64,000 nt of DNA from Enterovibrio baiacu (GTDB taxonomy: Bacteria; Pseudomonadota; Gammaproteobacteria; Enterobacterales; Vibrionaceae): contig NZ_SCHN01000017.1 in the NCBI RefSeq assembly GCF_004120195.1, positions 1 through 64,000 on the forward strand, given 5' to 3'. Below are positions 46,277 through 55,544 of the stretch, one piece after another (position 1 is the first letter of the stretch; each line of letters opens with the position of its first letter). The notes beneath the pieces were generated by a model that had not been told where the DNA came from, did no database searches, and saw nothing but the letters and a program-made list of their open reading frames with translations. A program made the position numbers and the translations under genes.

Positions 46277-46653
46277 TTCGACAGTGACGTATACGACGAC
46301 GTAAATTCGCGGAAAACATATCAGTGCTTTATGGCTGTAAAAATAAGAGATTCGGGTTATTTGACATATCCTCGCCATTTCCCAACGTGCTCAATGCACA
46401 GGGGATGAGCCAATAGAACCGAAGAAAAGCCACTTCAAGGCACTGATATATGGTCATTGGTATTCATTTAAAATCATCCACCAGCAGGTAAAACGACCAC
46501 ATCCCTTGCTCCATCGGGGATACCTGACATTCTCAATTTTGGATTATTAGGCAAGAAGTAGCGAGAAATGCCCTATCGCATGACAGCTCGTCGGAACTAT
46601 GATGTGTGCAAGATAACGATCTGGCGACATGCCATAAAGAGCACGAGGTCCAC
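46277..46653. other. Intergenic region downstream of gbcB
   Basis: About 375 bases with no gene. No strong hairpin seen after gbcB; the next gene has its own ribosome site. Confidence 0.4.
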
Positions 46654-47802
46654 ATGCAATTTACCTATTCCAACCCAACGCAAATCCATTTTGGCCAAGG
46701 CCAAATTGCGGCCATTGCTGATGTCATCCCAGCACAAAGCAAAGTACTGGTGATTTACGGTGGCGGCTCCATCAAGAAAAACGGCGTTTACGACCAAGTG
46801 ACTGACGCACTGAAAAACCACACTTGGCTGGATTTCGCAGGCGTTGAACCGAACCCAACCAAAGAAACCTTGGACAAAGCCGTCGCGATTGCCAAGCAAG
46901 AAGAGATTGATTTCATTTTGGCCGTGGGCGGCGGGTCAGTGATTGATGGCTCGAAATACGTTGCTGCTGCAGCAAAATACGACGGCGACGGCTGGGATAT
47001 CCTGACCGGTAAATACACCATTGAAAGCGCACTGCCTATCGGTGCGATCTTAACGCTGCCAGCAACGGGTTCAGAATCCAACCCCGCCGCGGTCATCACC
47101 AAAGCAGAAACTCAAGACAAACTGCCGTTCATGCACCCAAGTGTTCGCCCGGTTTTCGCCGTGCTCGACCCCGATGCCATGAAAACACTGCCAGAACGTC
47201 AGCTTGTTAACGGTATTGCCGATGCGTGGGTGCATACCTGTGAGCAATACATCACCCGCCCAACAAATGCGGCGGTACAAGACGGCTATGCAGAAACCTT
47301 GCTGCGCAATCTGAAAACGTTAGGTGAGCAATTCGCAGAGCGCGATAACGATGCATGGCGCGCCAACCTGATGTGGAGTGCTAACCAAGCACTCTCCGGT
47401 TTGATTGGACAAGGCGTACCACAAGATTGGGCGACGCACATGATCGGCCACGAACTCACTGCGCTTTGGCACGTCGACCACGCACGTTCGCTCACCATCA
47501 TTCAGCCTTCGCTGCTGCGTAACCAAATCGATTACAAGCGCGCCAAGCTCGAACAAATGGGCCGCAATGTCTTTGGTTTTGCGGACAGCGACGATCTGGC
47601 AGAACGCACCATCGATGCGATTGAAGCTTTCTACGAGCAGCTTGGCTTAGAAACCAAACTGGCCGAGTACTCTGGCGACAAAGAAACTGCCATCAATGCA
47701 GTGATTGACCAACTGACAAAACACGGCATGACAGCGCTGGGGGAAAACCAATCCATCACGCTAGAAAAAAGCCGCGAGATCTTAGAACACGCGATCGTAT
47801 AA
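46654..47802 (+). CDS. Iron-containing alcohol dehydrogenase, YqhD-like
   Basis: 382 residues from ATG 46654 (GAGG upstream). Group III metal ADH: VIYGGGSIKKNGVYDQV, AVGGGSVIDGSKY (NADPH loop), LPATGSESNPAAVI, and metal ligands in GIADAWVHTCEQY and GHELTALWHVDHA. YqhD reduces toxic aldehydes with NADPH. Next to gbcAB, which releases formaldehyde, it may detoxify that or another aldehyde (inference). Confidence 0.93.
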   Translation: MQFTYSNPTQIHFGQGQIAAIADVIPAQSKVLVIYGGGSIKKNGVYDQVTDALKNHTWLDFAGVEPNPTKETLDKAVAIAKQEEIDFILAVGGGSVIDGSKYVAAAAKYDGDGWDILTGKYTIESALPIGAILTLPATGSESNPAAVITKAETQDKLPFMHPSVRPVFAVLDPDAMKTLPERQLVNGIADAWVHTCEQYITRPTNAAVQDGYAETLLRNLKTLGEQFAERDNDAWRANLMWSANQALSGLIGQGVPQDWATHMIGHELTALWHVDHARSLTIIQPSLLRNQIDYKRAKLEQMGRNVFGFADSDDLAERTIDAIEAFYEQLGLETKLAEYSGDKETAINAVIDQLTKHGMTALGENQSITLEKSREILEHAIV

Positions 47803-47839
47803 CGCGTTATTGCGTTATTCATCTCGCATCTCTACATAC

Positions 47840-47876
47840 ACATAGCGCGCCTTTGGGCGCGCTATGTCGTTTTACG
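47840..47876 (+). terminator. Terminator after YqhD-like gene
   Basis: Perfect 12-bp GC-rich stem ACATAGCGCGCC/GGCGCGCTATGT, loop TTTG, then CGTTTTA; between convergent genes. Confidence 0.75.
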
Positions 47877-47895
47877 ATGTTGAACACTACGCCGC

Positions 47896-49341
47896 TCAAT
47901 ACAACAGGGTGACGGCTTGGTTGTAATTCACGGTTTCAAGGCCAATGCCGCCGCTGGCGCTAAACGTGAGGCCGAGGTAGCGGATCGGGTAGTAGCTGAA
48001 CCATGCGCCACTGCCGACATCTGCCACTCCCAAAGGCACGCTGACACTTGCGCCATGCGCGTAGCCACCAATGTTTCGCGCATCACTTTCAATGCCGTCT
48101 TTCCACACACCTAAACTCACGCCGAGTCCCACACTGAGAGAAGCGCCTTTGGATATCGCAACCGCACCATAGGGCCGTGCGTTACCTTGCCAATCCAACG
48201 CCACGCCGTATTCGGCGGTTGTGCCGACACCCACTTCCAGTTCAGGTGCGCCACCCAAGGTAATGGATTGATACCCATTGGCGAGCGCAATTTCACGCAA
48301 GGCAAGGTAGCTAGGCATGTGCGAAATCAGTCGAAACACCTCTTCGCCATCCTTGTCTGAAATCGCTCGTCTCAATGCACTGTTTTTCGCCACTGCCGCA
48401 ATGAATTCAGCCCCCGCTTGGCTCAATGCGAGGTCTTCTTCCAATCGCGTTTGGGCAAGCGCCGTTATCTCAGCTTGCATATCAATTGGCGCTCCACACA
48501 CCTTTTCATACGGCGGGCCTAAATTCAGCAAAGCATCCGCAGGCGAAGGCATCAAGTCCAATCCTTCATCGCAGTAGTACTCGGTTTTACATTCTGCACC
48601 GGGGTTGAACGCCCACAGAAAACTGACTTTGGAAGACCCTGTCGGGCAGCGATAGCACTCACCGCCTTTCTCAAATTGACCATCTTCGCAGCCATAGACG
48701 GAGCGCTCAAACGTCGCATCGACCGTGTCTTTGTTAAAACCAATGCCGCGTTCTTTGCAGGCATTGTCTTTATGAATCGGCGTCCATGTTCGACGATACC
48801 CTTCAGGACACCGCCAACACTCACCGCCATTTTTCGGCGTGAAATAGAGGTTCTTTCCTTTGCAGCCCCAGTTGGTTGCATCACCCACTAAAATGGCATC
48901 GATTTTAATTTCATCACCGCAGGCTGGTGCGCCATCTTCACCGCAAGCCAGATCCGGCGGCCCCAAATATTCGTCATAAAGCACGGGCGTGGTGCCAACA
49001 ATAGGGCCGGGTGTGGGTGCCGTTTCAGGAGGAGCAATGACGGTGTCCATTCCATCATCCAATCCAGCCAACGCATCCGCGTCGTTTACGTCCATCTCAC
49101 CATGATTGGCAGAAGTGTTAGGGTCAATCTCGCTTGGCGATGCTGACGTGATGGCCGAAGAAGGATCGCGTTCAGTTTCTGGAGGCGTAATCGGCACTAA
49201 AGGTTCTCGCGTTGCTAAAGACTCGGGTTGTTCGGAAGATTCGGTAGGCTCAGGCGATGTGCCGCACCCAGCAAGGGAAAGCGTGAAGGAAAGGAAGGAA
49301 ATACACACAATGTAGCGACAATGAATCCATCTACTATTCAT
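47896..49341 (-). CDS. Mosaic Cys-rich lipoprotein, unknown
   Basis: 481 residues. Signal with lipobox LAGC, C26. Then a ~100-residue Pro/Ser/Thr/Glu-rich tether (27-130), as in surface proteins. A Cys-rich block (~130-285) has two units of the form GECWRCPEGYRRTW and GECYRCPTGSSKV, each with a CxxCP turn followed by a Cys ~15-20 residues later. A helical part follows (~290-350), and the last ~130 residues are Gly-rich alternating strands (VGLGVSLGVWKD, LGLTFSASGGIGLETVNY) ending in LLY, like beta-structure packed on the outer membrane. No known function. Confidence 0.78.
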   Translation of the reverse strand: MNSRWIHCRYIVCISFLSFTLSLAGCGTSPEPTESSEQPESLATREPLVPITPPETERDPSSAITSASPSEIDPNTSANHGEMDVNDADALAGLDDGMDTVIAPPETAPTPGPIVGTTPVLYDEYLGPPDLACGEDGAPACGDEIKIDAILVGDATNWGCKGKNLYFTPKNGGECWRCPEGYRRTWTPIHKDNACKERGIGFNKDTVDATFERSVYGCEDGQFEKGGECYRCPTGSSKVSFLWAFNPGAECKTEYYCDEGLDLMPSPADALLNLGPPYEKVCGAPIDMQAEITALAQTRLEEDLALSQAGAEFIAAVAKNSALRRAISDKDGEEVFRLISHMPSYLALREIALANGYQSITLGGAPELEVGVGTTAEYGVALDWQGNARPYGAVAISKGASLSVGLGVSLGVWKDGIESDARNIGGYAHGASVSVPLGVADVGSGAWFSYYPIRYLGLTFSASGGIGLETVNYNQAVTLLY

Positions 49342-49498
49342 AAGGCTGCCTTAAAAGCCCACTGCGACATGCAGTGTATTGGGCTTTATATACAGCAATA
49401 AATTATAGGTAGTGCGCCGAAGCGGCTGTGTTCACAAATGCGACGAACACGGTCTAAATAGATGTGATTTTCTGGAATTCTGTCGCCAGATCAGAAGA

Positions 49499-50707
49499 TT
49501 ATTCAGATCCACCGAATCTCACTTTCCACACCGCACATCGCGCGGCATCTCGGGCTTCATACTCATCGATCGCGGTGTGAAGCTCAGGGTTGAAGTCTGC
49601 TTCTTCATCATTTCCAATCGCCGTTAATCGCATGGAAAACCACGCGGTAATTCCACCCGGTGGCGGTGATGAGAAAGAAGGAAACGTGAGATTGCCGTCA
49701 TTATCTGCAAGCCAGTCCTTGGGCAATGCAGGCGCTAAAACCAACGCACGTGCCAGCCCAACCGCATCGGCGGCATTTTTGGCAAGCGCGTCGACAACCT
49801 GCGCGCGGGTTTTGAAACCGCCCGTGACCACCAAAGGAATGCGCGTCATCTGCTTGGCTTTTTCCGCGAATTCGACAAAGTAAGGCCCAGACGCAACGCG
49901 GTCAGAACTCGACGCCGCACCAGGGAAATATGACCCGCCACTCAGCTCAATCAAATCCAGCGAGGTGGCATCCAACAAACCTATCGCAGCCAATGCGTCA
50001 GTTTGGGTCAATCCACCATCCAATTGATCGGTTGTGTTGATCTTAATGCCGATCGGAAACGCCTCCCCCACCGCCTCTCGCACCGCTGCAATCACGTTAA
50101 TGACAATGCGGCAGCGAGACGCCACATCACCGCCGTATTGATCCTCACGACGGTTAAACAATGGCGATAAAAACTGGCTCAGTAAAAAGCCGTGCCCAGC
50201 ATGAATTTGTACGCCCGTAAAACCCACACTTTTAGCCAGCACCGCCGCTTGGGCATACTGCGCAGGAAGTTGTTCGACGTCTTCTACCGACATGCCATCA
50301 CAATGAAACTCACCAATGTTGAGCGGCGACGGCCCTTTCGGATTGCTAATGGGCGGATGCGACAGCCCGCCCCCATGACCAATCTGCGGCCAAATGTGCG
50401 CGTGGTTGATAGAAGCACGAGAGGTCAGTTCGCGCAGCGCCGTTACATCAGCACCATCACTCAAGACCAAATTGCCCGGACGCTCAGGAAAGCGCGGATC
50501 AAACTGCACTTCACCAATGATGGCTAATGCCACGCCGCCTTCAGCCCACTTTTCATAAAGCCGCGCCTGTGGTGCTGTGGCATTGCCCGCCCCGTCTCCC
50601 AGCGAATCAGACATGGCAGATTTAATGAGTCTGTTTTTCAGCACTGCGCCACAAGGAAGCACCAACGGGCGATCGAGAAGACCGTTCTGGTCTTGTTGAT
50701 TTGGCAT
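49499..50707 (-). CDS. NADH:flavin oxidoreductase (OYE-like)
   Basis: 402 residues, single TIM-barrel FMN enzyme of the OYE/2,4-dienoyl-CoA reductase N-terminal type without the FeS/FAD domain. VQIHAGHGFLLSQFLSPLFNRREDQYGG is the signature; IGHGGGLSH replaces the usual HxGR region. AAGGAGG is before ATG 50707. It differs from the NemA-like gene at 40807. It sits in a row of minus-strand envelope genes, 22 bases after the upstream gene's stop; substrate unknown. Confidence 0.9.
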   Translation of the reverse strand: MPNQQDQNGLLDRPLVLPCGAVLKNRLIKSAMSDSLGDGAGNATAPQARLYEKWAEGGVALAIIGEVQFDPRFPERPGNLVLSDGADVTALRELTSRASINHAHIWPQIGHGGGLSHPPISNPKGPSPLNIGEFHCDGMSVEDVEQLPAQYAQAAVLAKSVGFTGVQIHAGHGFLLSQFLSPLFNRREDQYGGDVASRCRIVINVIAAVREAVGEAFPIGIKINTTDQLDGGLTQTDALAAIGLLDATSLDLIELSGGSYFPGAASSSDRVASGPYFVEFAEKAKQMTRIPLVVTGGFKTRAQVVDALAKNAADAVGLARALVLAPALPKDWLADNDGNLTFPSFSSPPPGGITAWFSMRLTAIGNDEEADFNPELHTAIDEYEARDAARCAVWKVRFGGSE

Positions 50708-50728
50708 GATTTGCCTCCTTGCGTTGAA

Positions 50729-51991
50729 TTAATTCACACTGTCTCGCGTGCAATCGGTAATCACTACCCTATCCGCATTTACGGAATCAGACATGCCTTG
50801 CGCATCAAGCTGGCCTTCGCCATCACTGAAAATAACCGAGACGGCGCCAGAGTGCACCAGCGAGGAAAGGCTGCGACAATCTGATGGTTGTTCAATGTAA
50901 ATCCGCCCCGACTCTGATTGGGCCAGAGCCCCCCAATCTTCCGCGTCGACCTCAGAGAACACCAAATCAGCCTGCACGTTCGACATATCGCCGAACGATG
51001 AAATGGTGCTTTGCTCAATCAATACCTGAGATAACGCAGGCATCTCATTCAATGGTGAGAGAGATTCCACCTCAACACCACTCAAGGTGACCACTTCTAA
51101 ACCCGGAAAGCTCGCGAGGTCATCTAAACGGATCTTGGCGTTGATAGGAAGATCGCAAAGCAGCGTCGACAGATCATTGACGCGTGTCGCCTCATTAACC
51201 TGCGCAGCCATCGACACACAGGCTTCCATTTCAGGATCGGAAAACACCACGTCATCAATGGGCTGAGAAAGCGGCGCAAGTGCATCCATCCCTTCCTCCA
51301 ATGCCTCGTCATCCTGCCACAGGTCACCCGGTAAAGGCTCAAGCATGCCTTCACTTTCCGCAAGCTCAGCCAGATTGGCAAATTCCTCGCCGCTCATGTC
51401 ACCAAAAAAGGCTTCTAGTACGGGCGCGGCATCTTCAAGAAAACAAGCATTCGCGATAACGAACGTGCCTGGCACTTCCGCCACGCCCACACCATGCATG
51501 CCCAACTGCACGACCGCGGCCTTAGCCTTGTCTTCTTCAGTGATGGTTTTGAACGTCAATATGGTCGTGCTAAGATCGTCCAGCGCTTGAATACGATCAT
51601 AGAAGTCAGACACTAACTCAGGGCGGTAACACGCCGATTCGGGGTCAACGTCGTTCAGAAAGGTTTTGTATTTTTCAATGTAGCGCTCCGCCAGCGCTAA
51701 ATTGCTTTTTGCCAGCGCAATACGCTTGTCTATTTTCGCCACGCGCAGCGCCATCAAACCACTGCCTGTCGATTCAAAACGTTCAGACAGCCTTTCCGTC
51801 AATGCCTCATACTCACTCACATTACTCAACGCTTCATCAATCAAAGGAGCCGTGTTGTTCTGCAACTTTTCGATGGCCGCCATATTCCGCTCAATATTCG
51901 ACTCCGCCGCCACAGAAAAGGGCAGAATAAAACAGAGAAAAACGGCAGTAATACGGCATGAAAAAGCGAGCGAACCTGAGAAATGGCGCAT
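50729..51991 (-). CDS. Exported protein of unknown function
   Basis: 420 residues from ATG 51991 (GGGAG upstream; the longer frame to 52093 is unsupported). Signal peptide ~1-29 (CRITAVFLCFILPFSVAA). First half mostly helical (ALTERLSERFES, LALAERYIEKYKTFL), rich in Glu/Ala. The C-terminal third has short strand repeats with leucine spacing (LDDLASFPGLEVVTLSGVEV, LNEMPALSQVLIEQ) that look like a few leucine-rich repeats. Periplasmic; no family recognised. Confidence 0.75.
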   Translation of the reverse strand: MRHFSGSLAFSCRITAVFLCFILPFSVAAESNIERNMAAIEKLQNNTAPLIDEALSNVSEYEALTERLSERFESTGSGLMALRVAKIDKRIALAKSNLALAERYIEKYKTFLNDVDPESACYRPELVSDFYDRIQALDDLSTTILTFKTITEEDKAKAAVVQLGMHGVGVAEVPGTFVIANACFLEDAAPVLEAFFGDMSGEEFANLAELAESEGMLEPLPGDLWQDDEALEEGMDALAPLSQPIDDVVFSDPEMEACVSMAAQVNEATRVNDLSTLLCDLPINAKIRLDDLASFPGLEVVTLSGVEVESLSPLNEMPALSQVLIEQSTISSFGDMSNVQADLVFSEVDAEDWGALAQSESGRIYIEQPSDCRSLSSLVHSGAVSVIFSDGEGQLDAQGMSDSVNADRVVITDCTRDSVN

Positions 51992-52025
51992 GGGGGACTC
52001 CCGGAAACAAAAACGATAAATCAAA

Positions 52026-52511
52026 CTATGTCGACTCTTCATCCACGACAAAAGGTTTGTCACACAACGCGGCGATTTCACGACCTTCAACAATCAGTTT
52101 CGCCTTATTGCCAGCTAAGAACGGATGTCGTTCACCGGAGGCAAACAACACAAATATTTGGTGAACCTTCAGGCCATGCTGATCGCGTCGATGCTTAGCG
52201 CGTGCCACCACAAAGCCACGCACAGCGTCTAAGTTCGCCTCAAAGCGGTAAACAGGATACACACTGGAAATTACCCGCGTCATCAAGCCTTTTCGTCGAT
52301 TCACGGTCACGTAATGACGTGCGAACGCCATGTGCCAACCAAACGCAGCTAAAGAAGCCCAAACAAAGACAAACGACGGCGACTCAACGTTGTCAAACCC
52401 AAGTTGATAGAACGCAAACCCCAAAAACAGACACCCAATTGCTTTTCTGACAACACCCGCACCAAAGGTAATGACTGTTTCGCCAGTGTTCGCACTATGT
52501 GTCTTCTTCAT
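52026..52511 (-). CDS. Small membrane protein of unknown function
   Basis: 161 residues. Two hydrophobic segments (~23-40 and ~46-62), then a ~95-residue soluble domain of mixed beta type with a basic stretch (RAKHRRDQHGLK). AGAGG precedes ATG 52511. It ends 34 bases before the start of the 50729-51991 gene and starts 49 bases after the 52560 gene, so the three form one unit. Confidence 0.75.
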   Translation of the reverse strand: MKKTHSANTGETVITFGAGVVRKAIGCLFLGFAFYQLGFDNVESPSFVFVWASLAAFGWHMAFARHYVTVNRRKGLMTRVISSVYPVYRFEANLDAVRGFVVARAKHRRDQHGLKVHQIFVLFASGERHPFLAGNKAKLIVEGREIAALCDKPFVVDEEST

Positions 52512-52559
52512 GTCTACCTCTTACCTTCCTGCCTGACGATACCTTCACCTTGGCCGTTA

Positions 52560-53297
52560 CTACGATGCGATGAAAAGGAGCGCGCCAAGCACAAGCATGA
52601 CAGGAAAAATCCACACCAAACGCCACAACGAACCTTCGACACGAAACGGTGTTTCCGAGAGTTGATGGGAGGCAGGTTGATGCGTCACATCATGAGCAGC
52701 AGCCTCAGGTTCAACAGTACCCAACTCTGCGATTACTTTCTCTGACGGCACCACCATCAAGGGCCTTGAATCTGGCCAGTCCGTCACGCCATCAAAAGCA
52801 GCTAGCTGATAGTGATGAGCGATAAAACATGCCAATTCGACCGTTTGTGCAAAAGTGCCAACGCTGTTTCGCCAAATTTGTTTGTTATTCACGGACAAGC
52901 GAAGCCAACACCCTTCTTTGTGCTCTGCAATGGGAATGACCGTCAAACGGCAGTCTGACACGGCCCATTCATCCATCAGCGACATCCCGAGCCCTTTCCA
53001 GCCCAAGAAGTGAAGAACGCTGTCACCTTGAAACGTAAACCGTTCTCGTCGCGAGAAAAAAAGTACACATAGAAAGCCAAGAAAGAAGGCGGCAGGAAGG
53101 AAGAAATACCGTTCGTTGTCCCCGCTAAACCAAGAAACAGACGCCATGACCAAACATGCACCAAGAGGAACCAGCGTGATGAAACCATAAACCGCTGAGT
53201 TTTTCTGCTTCGTCCCCACTAGATAGCCGTTACCAGAATTATCCCGTTTGAGATGATAACGTGCCCCCCAAAAGAGCGCGTCATAGTCCTTTATCAT
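52560..53297 (-). CDS. Membrane protein of unknown function
   Basis: 245 residues. Soluble N terminus, two TM segments (~37-57 and ~66-82), a soluble central domain (~85-215), and a C-terminal TM (~225-243, LVWIFPVMLVLGALLFIAS). The layout (two TM then a beta-rich domain) echoes the next gene and suggests a distant relation. GGAAAGGG upstream of ATG 53297. First gene of the three-gene unit. Confidence 0.75.
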   Translation of the reverse strand: MIKDYDALFWGARYHLKRDNSGNGYLVGTKQKNSAVYGFITLVPLGACLVMASVSWFSGDNERYFFLPAAFFLGFLCVLFFSRRERFTFQGDSVLHFLGWKGLGMSLMDEWAVSDCRLTVIPIAEHKEGCWLRLSVNNKQIWRNSVGTFAQTVELACFIAHHYQLAAFDGVTDWPDSRPLMVVPSEKVIAELGTVEPEAAAHDVTHQPASHQLSETPFRVEGSLWRLVWIFPVMLVLGALLFIAS

Positions 53298-53547
53298 GCA
53301 GCGCCCTTTCCAAAACCCGACAACCTCACCTTAAAACGCATTCAAAACTGGGTCGACAGACTGATTGTTTTATTCGTGGGACTGGCGAAGAGAATCAAAA
53401 TGAAGGGCTGTCACTTGTCGACGATTTGAATCACATCAACAGTTTCAGCCCAAGCACGTTTTCGCGCGCAGAAAGCGCACATTTTGAGGAGTGAAAAAGA
53501 AGCAGCATAAAATAGTCACCACTTCTCTCTCTTCGATGTAATCGAAC

Positions 53548-54180
53548 TTACGGTTTTTCCATCAGGGCCAATCGCACGCCAAGCCCCACAAAAACGGCCC
53601 CAAGTACTTTGTCCAACCACGCACAAAACCGGCGGCTGTTCCTCAAAAACCGCGTGGCTTTATCCGCCAACAACACAAAAAGAAACTCGATAGCCAGCCC
53701 GACCAAAATCACAAGGAAACCAAGAACAATAAGCTGTACCGTCACGCTGCCTTCGTTTGGCCTTACAAACTGCGGCAAGAAAGCCATGAAGAACACCGCC
53801 ACTTTGGGGTTCAACACATCAATCAACACGCCTTGCTTGAACGCATCCCAGAAGGAGACATTTTTTTCCCCTGACGATTCGGTATCAAAACTTTCCCCCG
53901 CCGAGCGAAGGGCTTTGTAACCTAAGTAAATCAGGTAGACTGCACCGACGTATTTGACCACAGTAAATGCCATGGCAGAGGTTGCAAGAATCGCCGACAA
54001 GCCCAGTGCCGCAGCAACGACATGAAAGAGCGCGCCACTGCACACGCCTAGTGACGAGGCAAAGCCAATTTTCTTACCCTGAGTAATGGTTCTTGAAAGG
54101 ATGTAAATCAGATCTGGCCCCGGAGATAGTGTTAGTAAGACCGCCGCACTGAAAAAGACAAACCAATAACCAAAATCCAT
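53548..54180 (-). CDS. LysE/RhtB-family amino acid exporter
   Basis: 210 residues, six hydrophobic segments. LSPGPDLIYILSRTITQGKKIGFASSLGVCSGALFH is the family signature, and NPKVAVFFMAFLPQFV follows in the middle. GGAGTGATAT before ATG 54180. It exports an amino acid or homoserine-lactone-like compound; substrate not predictable. Confidence 0.93.
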   Translation of the reverse strand: MDFGYWFVFFSAAVLLTLSPGPDLIYILSRTITQGKKIGFASSLGVCSGALFHVVAAALGLSAILATSAMAFTVVKYVGAVYLIYLGYKALRSAGESFDTESSGEKNVSFWDAFKQGVLIDVLNPKVAVFFMAFLPQFVRPNEGSVTVQLIVLGFLVILVGLAIEFLFVLLADKATRFLRNSRRFCAWLDKVLGAVFVGLGVRLALMEKP

Positions 54181-54309
54181 ATATCACTCCACCCATCCGT
54201 TGCCATCATCCTCGTTCAGCGATCAGCTTACAGGAGTTATCAACCAACAAAACGCCTCAATGCTGCGATGTTTTGTTAGCTCGAACGAAGCATCCGATGA
54301 AAGGCGGTA

Positions 54310-54567
54310 TTAGATTGCAAGCGCAAGCAACCCAAGGGGAATGGCAATCACACAAATATGCAAAATGTTAAACCATTTTTCGCGGTGTTGAACGCGCTTG
54401 AAACCCATCACTGCCAGCAGCGCATCTACCACAGACATTTTATAGCGCGAGACCATCACACCGAGCTGCAACACAACCCCACCAATAAAAATGTACTGTG
54501 CCGCCACGCCATAAGGCGTCGCCCATACTGCATTCAGGGTTTCCACAAAACTCTGTTCTACTGCCAT
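54310..54567 (-). CDS. Small two-TM membrane protein, unknown
   Basis: 85 residues from ATG 54567 (GGAAG 8 bases upstream). Hydrophobic segments ~20-42 and ~63-84 with a short basic loop between (GFKRVQHREKW). No family recognised. Confidence 0.7.
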   Translation of the reverse strand: MAVEQSFVETLNAVWATPYGVAAQYIFIGGVVLQLGVMVSRYKMSVVDALLAVMGFKRVQHREKWFNILHICVIAIPLGLLALAI

Positions 54568-54848
54568 GTCACTCACTTCCTTGTTTGCAATCTCTGCATG
54601 CTGTTTGGGCATCCTGCCCTGTTGGTTATCGAATGACTATAGCGCGGATGGGACATGACGGACGTTTCAGTTTTGTGGAAAGCGAGGATATAGGAGGGGC
54701 ATAAAGCGATTTTGGACGACAGCGGTTTCAAACAGGCCTCATGAATGTCCAGAAATGGCACAGTATCAACGCCGTTAGCCGCTAAATCTCTACGACGCGT
54801 TTCCTTGATAGTGATAAAATCACCGCATCAGAACGACCGAGAAACGCT

Positions 54849-55187
54849 ATGTTTATCCATCATGTTAACGACATCGACTGGCTGGTAATTACAGCTTTTG
54901 AAGAACTGAAAACGCTATTTATCGAAGAAGCCGGTACGATCCCCGCTTGCTTCTCTGCCGCCAGCGAATTGAACCTGATTGATCAAGCCAAGCGAAAATA
55001 TGGATATTTGCCTCCACTGAGCGGCGTAATCACCGATACAGGCATGTTTCAAAGCAAGGATAACGAAGAAGGTTTGAACCCACTGCTTGCATGCCTCGTT
55101 GAAGGGCGTGGTCGGGTGTTTATCTATCACGGCGGCTTTGTCGCTTTTGTGGATGACGAGCAAACCTTCATTACCCGAATCGACTGA
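54849..55187 (+). CDS. Small cytoplasmic protein, unknown
   Basis: 112 residues from ATG 54849 (CGAG upstream, weak). No signal or TM; ends in a strand-rich stretch (GRVFIYHGGFVAFVDDEQTF). No family recognised. Coding is suggested by length and even codon use only. Confidence 0.6.
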   Translation: MFIHHVNDIDWLVITAFEELKTLFIEEAGTIPACFSAASELNLIDQAKRKYGYLPPLSGVITDTGMFQSKDNEEGLNPLLACLVEGRGRVFIYHGGFVAFVDDEQTFITRID

Positions 55188-55544
55188 AAATCATTCAGTA
55201 AGTCGAAGTCAGCGAATTGAATGGAACCAGAATGTGAGTTCGCTAGAGGAACTGGCACGGATTGTGGCTCCATACAATCGCGATTCTCCTGACCTCGAAT
55301 ACGTTGCAAAAACACGTGTTGAGAATGAAGAAGGGGTTGAATCAAGCATGTGGCATTGGCTTGGTGGCTTTCGGCACGCTGCTCGCTATTAAGTCGTAGC
55401 GTTGGCGCCGTGTGTCTTTTCAGCCCATTCATGCTTTGTTTGTAAGGCGCGACGAACGAGTGTCACGCACTATATGAAAGCGCCATCTTCAGTTCACAGT
55501 GAAGATGGCGCTATGAAACAAGCAGGTTGCGGGCGGTGCTTGGC
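55188..55544. other. Region with possible coding remnant
   Basis: About 357 bases. One frame (to TAA at 55390) gives IEWNQNVSSLEELARIVAPY ... MWHWLGGFRHAARY, which reads like protein but has no sensible start, so it may be a gene remnant. The hairpin at 55479-55512 is listed separately. Confidence 0.3.
55479..55512 (-). terminator. Strong hairpin after Sel1 gene
   Basis: Perfect 13-bp stem AGCGCCATCTTCA/TGAAGATGGCGCT with 8-base loop; no T-run on either strand, so termination is uncertain. Confidence 0.45.
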
